Shown here: positions 33,685-40,837 of the stretch, one piece after another | How positions within the stretch are numbered: position 1 is the stretch's first letter | How the letters are laid out: each line of letters starts with the position of its first letter | Source of the DNA: a virus | Virus record (IMG/VR): IMGVR_UViG_3300033141_002573 | Coordinates: 44,504-108,503 of that record | Reading direction: 5' to 3' (one strand) | Length of the DNA stretch: 64,000 nucleotides | Translations under genes and position numbers: made by a program | Notes under the pieces: generated by a model | What the model was told of the DNA's origin: nothing | Databases searched by the model: none | What the model saw: only the letters and a program-made list of their open reading frames with translations

Positions 33685-33879
33685 ATGGTCCTTCACTTGG
33701 TCCTCGAACTATGGGACGGTGGTACAATAGTACAAGGTGTCACAGACAGCATCAATATAGAAGACGAGGAGGAGGCATTCAAGGTTTTCAACGAACACGC
33801 CAGAACGTTCACCAGAATTAGACCGTCCCATCGTCAACTCTCCGACGAGAGCAAACCCGACGCAAAAGGTCTGGGGTAA
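33685..33879 (+). CDS. Small acidic protein, paralogue of 39474 gene
   Basis: A 64-residue protein; AAAGGAG precedes ATG 33685. Its first 40 residues (LELWDGG, VTDS, IEDEEEAFKVFNE) align with the 39474 protein (LKIWDNG, VTDS, IEDEEQAFAVFDE). Duplicated family, function unknown. Confidence 0.7.
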   Translation: MVLHLVLELWDGGTIVQGVTDSINIEDEEEAFKVFNEHARTFTRIRPSHRQLSDESKPDAKGLG

Positions 33880-33924
33880 ATGCCAAGAGCACCAGCAAAA
33901 ATACGAGCGGAGGTGCAATGAAAC

Positions 33925-34362
33925 ATGCACGAAATAGATGAGGGCGACATCCTCGTCATAGACAAGGAAGAGGAAGAAGTCTTGAAGGTGTACCAGACGC
34001 ACAGAAATAACGAGGGAGAGGTTATCGGCTATCTCGTCGAGCTAACACACGGGGAATGGTATATCTTCGGAACGCAGGAGGCGGCGGGGCAAGCGGCCCG
34101 TGACTACTGGAGGGAATTGGCAGAGAATGACCCTGAGGAGTTCCGTTGCATTGTCGGCGACGAGAGCCTTGTTAAGTGGGCACTCGGCCAGTACGCCGGT
34201 CCCGGTAGCACAAAGGTTAACAGTTTGGAGGCGTGGCTCGACCTGTGGCTGGATACGCCAGAGGAGTGCTGGGCATCGTACGACCGCTTCGAGTGGGAGG
34301 CTGTCCATACCAACGTAGAAGACAGCATTAAGCAGAACGTGGTAGCATACCGCTGGAACTAG
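33925..34362 (+). CDS. Accessory protein of unknown function
   Basis: A 145-residue acidic protein, ATG 33925; GGAGG lies 13 bases upstream, a little far. Starts with a beta barrel-like segment (EGDILVIDKEEEEVLKVY), then helices with several Trp. Not recognised. Confidence 0.7.
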   Translation: MHEIDEGDILVIDKEEEEVLKVYQTHRNNEGEVIGYLVELTHGEWYIFGTQEAAGQAARDYWRELAENDPEEFRCIVGDESLVKWALGQYAGPGSTKVNSLEAWLDLWLDTPEECWASYDRFEWEAVHTNVEDSIKQNVVAYRWN

Positions 34363-34383
34363 CCCCAGAGAGGAGATCCTATA

Positions 34384-34716
34384 ATGTTATGTCGCAAGTA
34401 TACAGGAAGGGGAGGCCCTATTCACTACGGAGGATGGCGCATTGTGGGCAGTCTCGATCCTCTCACAACCCGGCGGGGAATGCCAACTGAGCACCTGTAT
34501 CGATGCCCCGATACAGGTCATTGGGCACACTGGCATGACGGGGGCGCTGTACGCGCACATTGCACGCCTGTGGCGTACAGGCACGGGGATACATGGCACG
34601 ACGCAGACACAGGCGAGGCCCTCAGCAGGGAAGACGCCGTGGGCTACAGGAACAAGGAGAGTGATGAGACCATCAGCCTTAATGAGGCGCTTGTCGAGGC
34701 CCACAGACTGAAGTAA
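34384..34716 (+). CDS. Accessory protein of unknown function
   Basis: A 110-residue His/Trp-rich protein, ATG 34384 behind GAGGAG. Residues HLYRCPDTGHWAHWHDGGAV and a later H-C pair could bind metal. Not recognised. Confidence 0.7.
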   Translation: MLCRKYTGRGGPIHYGGWRIVGSLDPLTTRRGMPTEHLYRCPDTGHWAHWHDGGAVRAHCTPVAYRHGDTWHDADTGEALSREDAVGYRNKESDETISLNEALVEAHRLK

Positions 34717-34768
34717 AGTTCTAAACAGTCGGACCAGCTCCACAACCGAACAAGCAGGAGGCAACAAC

Positions 34769-35023
34769 ATGAAAGTTACTGGGTTGCGGAAATGGGGGCG
34801 GCGAGGGTGGGAATGGACCATCCGCTGGGCCGAACCGTGGGCTAACGGTATGGAACGGAGCTACCGCACTAACGACCACGGCGATGGCCTTTGGGTGTGG
34901 AACACACAGCGAGGCGAGTGGCGACAGACCATTGGCACGTGTCAGTTTGCCCTACCGGGCAACCGCGAGACTGCCCGAAGGACCATTCGTAGATACTTCC
35001 TTAGGCCGTCTAATCCGCAATAG
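34769..35023 (+). CDS. Small basic Trp-rich protein
   Basis: An 84-residue basic protein, ATG 34769 behind AGGAGG. Eight Trp residues and an Arg-rich end (RETARRTIRRYFLR). Not recognised. Confidence 0.7.
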   Translation: MKVTGLRKWGRRGWEWTIRWAEPWANGMERSYRTNDHGDGLWVWNTQRGEWRQTIGTCQFALPGNRETARRTIRRYFLRPSNPQ

Positions 35024-35048
35024 ATAGTCGGAAGGAGGGTGTGCAGCA

Positions 35049-35255
35049 ATGAAGTACCAAGTGGCGCATACAGTGGATGGATTGGGTGGGCGCTATCCGG
35101 GCGGCGGAATCGTGGATACAGAGGTAGATAGCCTAGCCAAGGCCCGCCGGTTGGCCGCCAGGCTAACGGCGGTGGGGCAATGCGGCTACATAGTACGTGT
35201 GGCCGATGGCGCAATCGAAATGCCCGATGGCTCGTGGTTCGTTCCGAAGCAATAG
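35049..35255 (+). CDS. Small accessory protein
   Basis: A 68-residue protein, ATG 35049 behind AAGGAGGG. Its TAG lies in the left arm of R hairpin copy D. Compact alpha/beta pattern. Not recognised. Confidence 0.7.
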   Translation: MKYQVAHTVDGLGGRYPGGGIVDTEVDSLAKARRLAARLTAVGQCGYIVRVADGAIEMPDGSWFVPKQ

Positions 35256-35308
35256 GTAGCCGGGTCCTGCCCTCGCATTGACGAGGGTGGGGGCCGGGCG
35301 TATCCTAT
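35252..35308 (+). repeat. R hairpin element, copy D
   Basis: Outer arms ATAGG and CCTAT, blocks CCGGGT and GCCGGGCGTAT, inner stem CCCTCG and CGAGGG. Followed by CGGGAGG and the GTG of the next gene. Confidence 0.75.
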
Positions 35309-35325
35309 GACGGGAGGTGAAAGCC

Positions 35326-35550
35326 GTGAGCAACCTCACAGTGGTGCGCAGTCTGGCAAACTGGCGCAGGCGTATAATCGGCTGCGCCAGGGAGCACAAC
35401 CCTCAAGCCGTAGAGGACGCCCTGGGGATTGTCAGCGCCTTCAGCGGTGGTGGCAACACGGTTGCCTGTCTAAATGACCTCGGAATAGAGGCCGACCGCC
35501 GGGGGCTGTCGGACGCCGCCTGGCGCGTGATTAGCCAGGCCGCCAAGTGA
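35326..35550 (+). CDS. Small accessory protein
   Basis: A 74-residue basic helical protein starting at GTG 35326, 8 bases after GGGAGG and just after R copy D. An earlier in-frame GTG (35317) overlaps the SD. Not recognised. Confidence 0.65.
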   Translation: MSNLTVVRSLANWRRRIIGCAREHNPQAVEDALGIVSAFSGGGNTVACLNDLGIEADRRGLSDAAWRVISQAAK

Positions 35551-35632
35551 CGCCAACCAAGGCCCTCTGCGAGGGCAGGACCAGCCGTACCCTAAGTAAA
35601 GGTGAGCGTATTCTACAGGGAGGACAAGACGG

Positions 35633-35770
35633 ATGACACAATGGAATCCCGAGGATGCAATGGCAGTACTCTCCGAGACGATTGAGATACTCTCGGAGGC
35701 AGGGGTCCCGATCAACCCCCTGACAGTCCGCGCCTATCTCTCTGAGCGCGAGGGAGGCGAGCAGACATGA
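35633..35770 (+). CDS. Very small acidic protein
   Basis: A 45-residue protein (MTQWNPEDAMAVLSETIEIL...), ATG 35633 behind GGGAGGA. Amphipathic helix. Ends in ATGA, coupling it to the next gene. Not recognised, but the SD and overlap support translation. Confidence 0.65.
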   Translation: MTQWNPEDAMAVLSETIEILSEAGVPINPLTVRAYLSEREGGEQT

Positions 35771-35964
35771 GTTTGACACGCGACGAAACGAGGGCCTTAG
35801 ACATCGCACGTAGGTTGCTCGAAGCACGAGCCGACCGCCTCATGGAGCAGTGCGATAATGCCGACCCCGCTGCCGACATCAGCAGGCTGCTTGAGGAGGC
35901 CGACGAATACCAGGCGGCTGCTGATACCATCACCGACCTCCGCCTGCTCAACAAGCGGCACTAA
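35767..35964 (+). CDS. Small helical acidic protein
   Basis: A 65-residue helical protein (LDIARRLLEARADRLMEQ), ATG 35767 behind GGGAGGCGAG, ATGA-coupled. Not recognised. Confidence 0.7.
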   Translation: MSLTRDETRALDIARRLLEARADRLMEQCDNADPAADISRLLEEADEYQAAADTITDLRLLNKRH

Positions 35965-35970
35965 TCAGGC

Positions 35971-36024
35971 ATAGGTGGCCGGGTCCTGCTCTCGGCCCCC
36001 GAGGGTAGGGCCGGGTGTATCCTA
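35971..36024 (+). repeat. R hairpin element, copy E
   Basis: Outer TAGG and CCTA, blocks CCGGGT and GCCGGGTGTAT, inner CTCGG-CCC-CCGAG. Followed by AGACAGGGAGG and ATG 36045. Confidence 0.75.
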
Positions 36025-36044
36025 AGACAGGGAGGTGCAAGGCA

Positions 36045-36221
36045 ATGAGTTATGACGAGCAACTGGCAGCCTGGCAACGGGAGAATCACTGTGACACCTG
36101 TCGCTTCGGGGACCTAGAGTCCTTTGAACGCGGTGAACCCTGTTGCCTGAAGATGCGCCGCGAGTTCGACGCGCAGGGAATGTGCCTGTCGCATGAGGAC
36201 AGTCCAGACAAGAGGGGATAG
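36045..36221 (+). CDS. Small Cys-rich protein
   Basis: A 58-residue protein with CDTC, a CC pair and a final C, likely zinc-binding. GGGAGG lies 8 bases before ATG 36045. The TAG stop lies at the start of R copy F. Confidence 0.7.
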   Translation: MSYDEQLAAWQRENHCDTCRFGDLESFERGEPCCLKMRREFDAQGMCLSHEDSPDKRG

Positions 36222-36251
36222 GTCGCCGGGTCCGGGGCCGGCCTTATCCTA
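36219..36251 (+). repeat. R hairpin element, copy F (short)
   Basis: Outer TAGG and CCTA with CGCCGGGTCCGG and GGCCGG between; the inner hairpin is reduced. Shortest member at about 33 bases; leader of the 36282 gene. Confidence 0.6.
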
Positions 36252-36281
36252 AGACGAACATGGAGAAAGGAGGATAGTTCA

Positions 36282-36608
36282 ATGGCAGGAGTTGAAAGGC
36301 TCACCGACTGGATGGAGAGATATGATAACTCCACGTCCTTGGAGGCACTACACAGTCAAGGAGACTTGACGCGGGAGGTCAAGGGTATTGTTGCCGAACT
36401 AGCATACCACGGCGACCGTCTCCCCCCATACGTGTGGATCTGTCGCGACCGACGCACCCGCCAAGAGGATGAAGACGCCAAGGAGGCCTTGGAATACCTG
36501 GCTGAGGTTTTCAGGCATGTTGCCAACTGGGCAACTGCACGGGCTGATGAGGCGGCATCGGCTGCACAGTCGCAACCCATCGGCAACGATCCGCCCATTA
36601 TCGTATAA
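36282..36608 (+). CDS. Helical accessory protein
   Basis: A 108-residue acidic helical protein, ATG 36282 behind AAAGGAGG. Not recognised. Confidence 0.7.
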   Translation: MAGVERLTDWMERYDNSTSLEALHSQGDLTREVKGIVAELAYHGDRLPPYVWICRDRRTRQEDEDAKEALEYLAEVFRHVANWATARADEAASAAQSQPIGNDPPIIV

Positions 36609-36623
36609 AAGGAGATGAGAGAG

Positions 36624-36884
36624 ATGCAGACAGAACAACTACTCGCAGAAGCCCAGGCCGCAGTCGAAGCGGAAAGGAGGGCAGTGGGACAACTCTGTCG
36701 TGCTCAACGTGCGCTGGAGCTAACACCCCGATTCGACAGAGGGTCGGGTCGTGAGCGTATCCGCAAGCGAATCGAGGCAGAGCAGGCACTCGCAGCGGCT
36801 GAGAGGGATGTGGAGTCTGCCGAGAAACGAGCGGACCAACTGCTTCAAGAACTCGAGGCATTAATCAGTCCAGTAGGGAGATGA
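36624..36884 (+). CDS. Small coiled-coil protein
   Basis: An 86-residue protein that is nearly all coiled coil (EAERRAVGQLCRAQRAL and AAAERDVESAEKRADQLLQ). AAAGGAG lies 9 bases before ATG 36624; the ATG at 36615 overlaps the SD. Unknown role. Confidence 0.65.
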   Translation: MQTEQLLAEAQAAVEAERRAVGQLCRAQRALELTPRFDRGSGRERIRKRIEAEQALAAAERDVESAEKRADQLLQELEALISPVGR

Positions 36885-36885
36885 G

Positions 36886-37167
36886 GTGAAAGAAGTGATA
36901 GTCAAGTCAATGCCTGTTAGGTTGCGGAACGACTATAGCGACGCCTTCGCAGACTATTTGAAAGAAGGCTTCACATTGCAACAGGCCACGCGCAGAATGG
37001 GGCTACGACTTCTGCGCCAGAAAAAACTAGAGACGTACAGAATAGCATTTCTCCAAGTGGGAAATGTCAGATACGGCATGACTTTGTGGGAAGACGCTTG
37101 GGAGGAGGGGTATCCAGTAGCAGACAAGTTAACTGAAAATGACAAGTTGCGTCTGCTAGTAAGTTGA
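36886..37167 (+). CDS. Small accessory protein, possible HTH
   Basis: A 93-residue basic protein starting at GTG 36886 or, with better SD spacing, GTG 36895. Residues FTLQQATRRMGLRLLRQKKL have an HTH-like pattern. Not recognised. Confidence 0.65.
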   Translation: MKEVIVKSMPVRLRNDYSDAFADYLKEGFTLQQATRRMGLRLLRQKKLETYRIAFLQVGNVRYGMTLWEDAWEEGYPVADKLTENDKLRLLVS

Positions 37168-37249
37168 AACATAGAAAAGTGTACTGTAGAAAGGAGGCCA
37201 AAGCACAACAACATCCCTAACCTACCGCCTGATTAAGGAGGAAAAAGAA

Positions 37250-37915
37250 ACGTCAAGCGAAAACGGAATACACACCGAACCGAACCTCCAACCCGTGTAC
37301 AACCTAACGAAAATAGACAACGAGACCATTAACACAATGGTGCTGGCTGTGGCCGCCGAGTTCGAACAACTAGATTTGATGCGGTCGCCCGTTGTTGTCA
37401 AGGCGGCATGGAACAACCGTTATCTCCACGGTAATTTCTATCACTCAACGTGGGTAAACAAAGCCTATCTCCAAGGCAAACGCAACTGGGGAAAGGTAAG
37501 ACCCGAAAAGCACGTGCTCGTAGATGGGTACGTAGAGATATTCATGGGACTGGCTAACCGACGTATATCGAAAACATTCCCCTCACGGGATACAGCACAG
37601 AAACAAATCGATACCTTCGCGTTGGAGCAAGCACCCGCTATCCTTGCAGTGCTTGCTCACGAACTACAACACGCCGAGGACCACCAAGGAGGGAAAGCAT
37701 TCAGGAGGACCGACCTCAGCGGTCGGAGACTACCCTGGGCACAACGCCCACAAGAGATACGGGCAGAGGCCACAGTATCCCGAATGTTCGGGCGTCCTAC
37801 GACACAATGGAGCAACCAATCCTATGTAGTGCCTTCTACCTTACAAGATGTGTGCATTGACCTGGCAGTAGCTATCAGTGACCACCTGATGGAAAGAGCA
37901 AGCATCACATTATAA
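37250..37915 (+). CDS. HExxH metallopeptidase-like protein
   Basis: The conserved core is AVLAHELQHAEDH, an HExxH zinc site, with a downstream acidic helix (QEIRAEATVSRMF) that could give the third ligand; this is gluzincin/minigluzincin-like. The only canonical start is GTG 37295 (206 residues), which has no SD. The good SD AAGGAGG at 37235-37241 is followed at 8 bases by in-frame ACG 37250, giving 221 residues. I list the ACG start as possible but unproven. It may process host or phage proteins. Confidence 0.6.
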   Translation, partial: TSSENGIHTEPNLQPVYNLTKIDNETINTMVLAVAAEFEQLDLMRSPVVVKAAWNNRYLHGNFYHSTWVNKAYLQGKRNWGKVRPEKHVLVDGYVEIFMGLANRRISKTFPSRDTAQKQIDTFALEQAPAILAVLAHELQHAEDHQGGKAFRRTDLSGRRLPWAQRPQEIRAEATVSRMFGRPTTQWSNQSYVVPSTLQDVCIDLAVAISDHLMERASITL

Positions 37916-37929
37916 GAGAAGGGATAACA

Positions 37930-38145
37930 ATGGACTGGACACCCCACGAGGTAGTACTCATCGGCCCCACAGGCAGACCAAGCAAGCGGCTGCACCTGGT
38001 AGCTGGACCCAAAGAACACACACTATGTGGAAGGGAAGTCTGGCGCTATCGGGAACCGTTGCCAAACGACCCCACAGAACTCTGTGAGGCGTGCAAACGA
38101 GCAGAGGTAACCCTTGCCCGTGGGTTAGCAACCGTTGGGAGGTGA
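37930..38145 (+). CDS. Small zinc-finger-like protein
   Basis: A 71-residue protein of a kind common in phages: LHLVAGPKEHTLCGRE followed by CEACKR, giving His-His-Cys...CxxC ligands. ATG 37930 with a weak SD (GAGAAGGG). Unknown role. Confidence 0.7.
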   Translation: MDWTPHEVVLIGPTGRPSKRLHLVAGPKEHTLCGREVWRYREPLPNDPTELCEACKRAEVTLARGLATVGR

Positions 38146-38151
38146 AACAGA

Positions 38152-38406
38152 ATGACACTCGAAGAGCAAGTGCGCATACTGGCTGTTATCACAACGCGAG
38201 ACGAGACCGGTAGACACTTCCTGGAAAGGCATCGAGGCGATGACATAGCAAAACTGGAGGCTGCCGGGCTGGTGGCGATCAACCGCCCCGTACATAGTGC
38301 AACGGGCATACCGTACTCACCAGAGTACTATACCATCGAGGTCACAGAGGAGGGGCAGGCACTTGTGGACGCACACCCTGATCTATGGCCGAAGGAGTGC
38401 GAATAG
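38152..38406 (+). CDS. Small winged-helix-like protein
   Basis: An 84-residue protein; GGGAGG 8 bases before ATG 38152. The pattern of helix, then IAKLEAAGLVAINRPV, then a beta wing (YYTIEVTEEGQALV) resembles winged-helix transcription factors. Possibly a regulator. Confidence 0.6.
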   Translation: MTLEEQVRILAVITTRDETGRHFLERHRGDDIAKLEAAGLVAINRPVHSATGIPYSPEYYTIEVTEEGQALVDAHPDLWPKECE

Positions 38407-38407
38407 G

Positions 38408-39268
38408 ATGACAGCAGGACCCCCGCGAAGCGGCCAGATAGGACCACAGGCATCTAGGGCGTTAATGCTGGCAGCACGGTTCGCCAGCGACGATAAAACA
38501 CGCCCCATCATCACCGCCGTTATGTGGCGAGGAGGACATACAAAGGACACTATCATAGCAACAGACACCTACAGAGCATATCGGTGCGAGGTAACACGCG
38601 ACAATGAATGGCTGTTACCCACACCTGGGGAATGTTGGCTGTTGCCTGCGCAAACAATCGAGCAGGTTACGAATACCGAGCGGCGTCGTTTGAATCCCTT
38701 ACTAACGGTCACACACCCATGCCCTAACCATTCGGACAGCGAATACCATGTTGCAATACGGTGTGATGTGGCTAACACCAAACAAAGAACAAAGGATGCC
38801 GTGGGAGAAGTGATAACTGGGGTCTACCCTCACGTTGAGGATGGGCGAATCATTCCAGACTACAACAAAGAGCAGGAGTTCCTTGGATGGTCCGGCGAGG
38901 TGCCAGTTAAAGGGCTGTATAACGTTCTACCTCATCTGCGTGACGTAAACGAGTCCCACAGTATTAAGTTCAGCTTTGACAATGAAAAGGTAAGCCTACA
39001 AGCAGAGAAAAAATATACTACAGAGGATGTAACTGTCGAGGCTAACGTAAAGGTAGCAACAGGCAACGGAAGGAAAACAGAGGTGGAACTAAATGGCTAT
39101 TACATCTCAGACATTGTGGAACTTCTGTATGAACAAAACTCAACAGGGATGCTCCAAGTACAGGTGCCTCAACCTGAATATACACTCCCCGTTCGGATGG
39201 ACGGGGAGTGGGGAACGTATGTAGTGATGGGAATGGCAGCAGAAAAGGTAAGGAGGCAAGACAGATGA
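38408..39268 (+). CDS. Second sliding-clamp-like protein
   Basis: A 286-residue protein, ATG 38408 with AAGGAG 10 bases upstream. Features of a beta clamp: ASRALMLAARFASDDKTRPI with AVMWRGG...IIATDTYRAYRCEV matching the first domain, a central EVPVKGLYNVLPHL, and a C-terminal VRMDGEWGTYVVMGM in place of the LxMPMR end. Shorter than a typical three-domain clamp (about 370 residues). It is only weakly similar to the 30323 protein, so it may be a divergent copy or partner. Assignment by motif pattern. Confidence 0.6.
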   Translation: MTAGPPRSGQIGPQASRALMLAARFASDDKTRPIITAVMWRGGHTKDTIIATDTYRAYRCEVTRDNEWLLPTPGECWLLPAQTIEQVTNTERRRLNPLLTVTHPCPNHSDSEYHVAIRCDVANTKQRTKDAVGEVITGVYPHVEDGRIIPDYNKEQEFLGWSGEVPVKGLYNVLPHLRDVNESHSIKFSFDNEKVSLQAEKKYTTEDVTVEANVKVATGNGRKTEVELNGYYISDIVELLYEQNSTGMLQVQVPQPEYTLPVRMDGEWGTYVVMGMAAEKVRRQDR

Positions 39269-39459
39269 AAGGGGAACGAATGTACATAACACCCCTCGGC
39301 AGATCAACTCGCAAAGAGCGTCTGTGCGCCTTCTGTGGAAGGCGTATCCCCACAGGAACCAAGGGGGTCTGGCACATCATGGAGGGGAGGTATAAAAACG
39401 AGCGCGTATGCGCTCGATGTGCCGAGCACGCAGAGAACGTAGGAATAGGTCGAGCATAA
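39265..39459 (+). CDS. Zinc-ribbon-like small protein
   Basis: A 64-residue basic protein with CAFC and CARC about 30 residues apart, a zinc ribbon. ATGA-coupled to the clamp-like gene; AAGGAGG before ATG 39265. Confidence 0.7.
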   Translation: MKGERMYITPLGRSTRKERLCAFCGRRIPTGTKGVWHIMEGRYKNERVCARCAEHAENVGIGRA

Positions 39460-39473
39460 TGGGAGGGATGAAG

Positions 39474-39641
39474 ATGGTCATTAGCCTGACTCTCAAAATA
39501 TGGGACAATGGAATAATAGCATCGGAGGTCACAGACAGTCGCGAGATAGAGGATGAAGAGCAAGCCTTTGCAGTCTTCGATGAAGTAGCTAATGCCTTCA
39601 TAAAGGCTGCACGGGCGCATTCAGCACGCAAGGAGGGATAG
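39474..39641 (+). CDS. Small acidic protein, paralogue of 33685 gene
   Basis: A 55-residue protein; GGGAGGG 7 bases before ATG 39474, preferred over ATGs at 39459 and 39468. Aligns along 40 residues with the 33685 protein. Unknown function. Confidence 0.65.
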   Translation: MVISLTLKIWDNGIIASEVTDSREIEDEEQAFAVFDEVANAFIKAARAHSARKEG

Positions 39642-39643
39642 CG

Positions 39644-39940
39644 ATGACTACTAACGCCCCGACATACGAGGGAGCGTTAGCAGCACCCGTGAAGGATCGC
39701 GGCTGGAGGTACGCCGACGCGTACTCTAGCGTAGGAGCACTCGCTCAAAGTCTAGCCGAACGGGGGGCATTGAGACCAGTAGCTGTGTATGGATGGATAT
39801 TGCGCCACTACGGAGAGGACTGGCTGTCCGTGGTGGAGGAACTGCACGGCAAGGGGAGGAAGGAGGCGAACGCGCTATTGCTGACTGCCCTGCTACACGA
39901 TGTTGACCTCAAGGAGGCAGAGAGCATAGTGGAGCACTAA
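39644..39940 (+). CDS. Accessory protein of unknown function
   Basis: A 98-residue helical protein, ATG 39644 behind AAGGAGGG. Contains the helical stretch VGALAQSLAERGALRPVAVY and a Leu-rich C terminus. Not recognised. Confidence 0.7.
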   Translation: MTTNAPTYEGALAAPVKDRGWRYADAYSSVGALAQSLAERGALRPVAVYGWILRHYGEDWLSVVEELHGKGRKEANALLLTALLHDVDLKEAESIVEH

Positions 39941-39977
39941 AACTGAAACTGATTTTACAATTCAAGGAGGTGCAACG

Positions 39978-40346
39978 ATGGGGCAGTACTTCATGCTAGT
40001 AAATCACACGCGCAAGGAGTTTGTCTCACCTTGGGAGGTGGGAGCAGGAGCTAAACTCATCGAGTGGTGTACAGGAGCGCAAGCAGGCCTGCTTCCGTAC
40101 CTCCTGCGCAGGAGCGACGGAACAGGAGGAGGCGACGTCGAACCGAAAGATTGTGAGTTTGCAGGTAGGTGGGCAGGAGACCAAGTAGAACTAGTAGGCG
40201 ACTACGATTCCAGCAAGGGCTACAAACGGGCATTAAGTGAGTACAAAAACATTTCGTGTCCGCTGGCAAAGGAGTACAACCAGTTTATGGGTCCGGGGTG
40301 GGGAGTATCCTACATAGACGTTTCGGAAACAGAAAGGAATGATTAA
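39978..40346 (+). CDS. Conserved phage hypothetical protein
   Basis: A 122-residue protein, ATG 39978 behind AAGGAGG. The opening GQYFMLVNHTRKEFVSPWEVG and GAKLIEWC match a small protein family widespread in phages and their hosts (GQYxxPVNLxxxEYLxPHxFGxGxKLxE). Biochemical role unknown. Confidence 0.75.
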   Translation: MGQYFMLVNHTRKEFVSPWEVGAGAKLIEWCTGAQAGLLPYLLRRSDGTGGGDVEPKDCEFAGRWAGDQVELVGDYDSSKGYKRALSEYKNISCPLAKEYNQFMGPGWGVSYIDVSETERND

Positions 40347-40347
40347 C

Positions 40348-40704
40348 ATGACAAAACAGACAGTCCGCGAGGAAGACGGCCTCCACGAAGAGTGGTATAA
40401 GGAGGCAAAGGAAATCAAAGACATCCCAGGGCTTACGACATTTGCCGAGAAAATGCTCGACAGCTACGAGCACGACTATGGCACGGTATGTCATGCAGTT
40501 GCTGCATTGGCAACTGCCGCAGCGAACGTAGGAGCACACACGCAAGGCCTTACAGGTTTCCAGGCCCAAGTAGTGACGTGGGGCTTCATCAGGGAGTTCG
40601 GGGCATTCATGGGTGCTGGTAGAGGACCAATGAGTCTCGTGATGTACGAGCATATGCTATACCCACAGTACGAAAAACTGGTATTGGCTACAAGAACAGG
40701 CTAA
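40348..40704 (+). CDS. Conserved phage protein, apparently frameshifted
   Basis: A 118-residue reading frame from ATG 40348 behind AAAGGAATG. It stops at 40704. The +1 frame from about 40680 is open to TGA 40837 and encodes a plausible continuation (YWLQEQAKDYLVRHK then VPFGYTVEKTKKG). That resembles the C terminus of a phage protein family ending AHWxSIxxGNVPFGYxV, and the first frame ends MLYPQYEKL, as that family does before the same tail. So one gene seems split by an indel, a sequencing error or a +1 programmed shift. Function unknown. Confidence 0.65.
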   Translation: MTKQTVREEDGLHEEWYKEAKEIKDIPGLTTFAEKMLDSYEHDYGTVCHAVAALATAAANVGAHTQGLTGFQAQVVTWGFIREFGAFMGAGRGPMSLVMYEHMLYPQYEKLVLATRTG

Positions 40705-40837
40705 GGACTACTTGGTACGCCACAAGGACGCCAACGATGAAGTACGCGCACACTGGCAGTCTATCGTGGATGGTAATGTGCCATTCGGTTACACTGTAGA
40801 AAAGACCAAGAAAGGAAGTGAGACTGTTGAGGATTGA
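40705..40837 (+). pseudogene. Out-of-frame continuation of the 40348 gene
   Basis: Encodes about 45 residues in the +1 frame relative to 40348-40704, with no start codon or SD of its own. See that entry. Its end overlaps the probable TTG start of the next gene. Confidence 0.55.
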
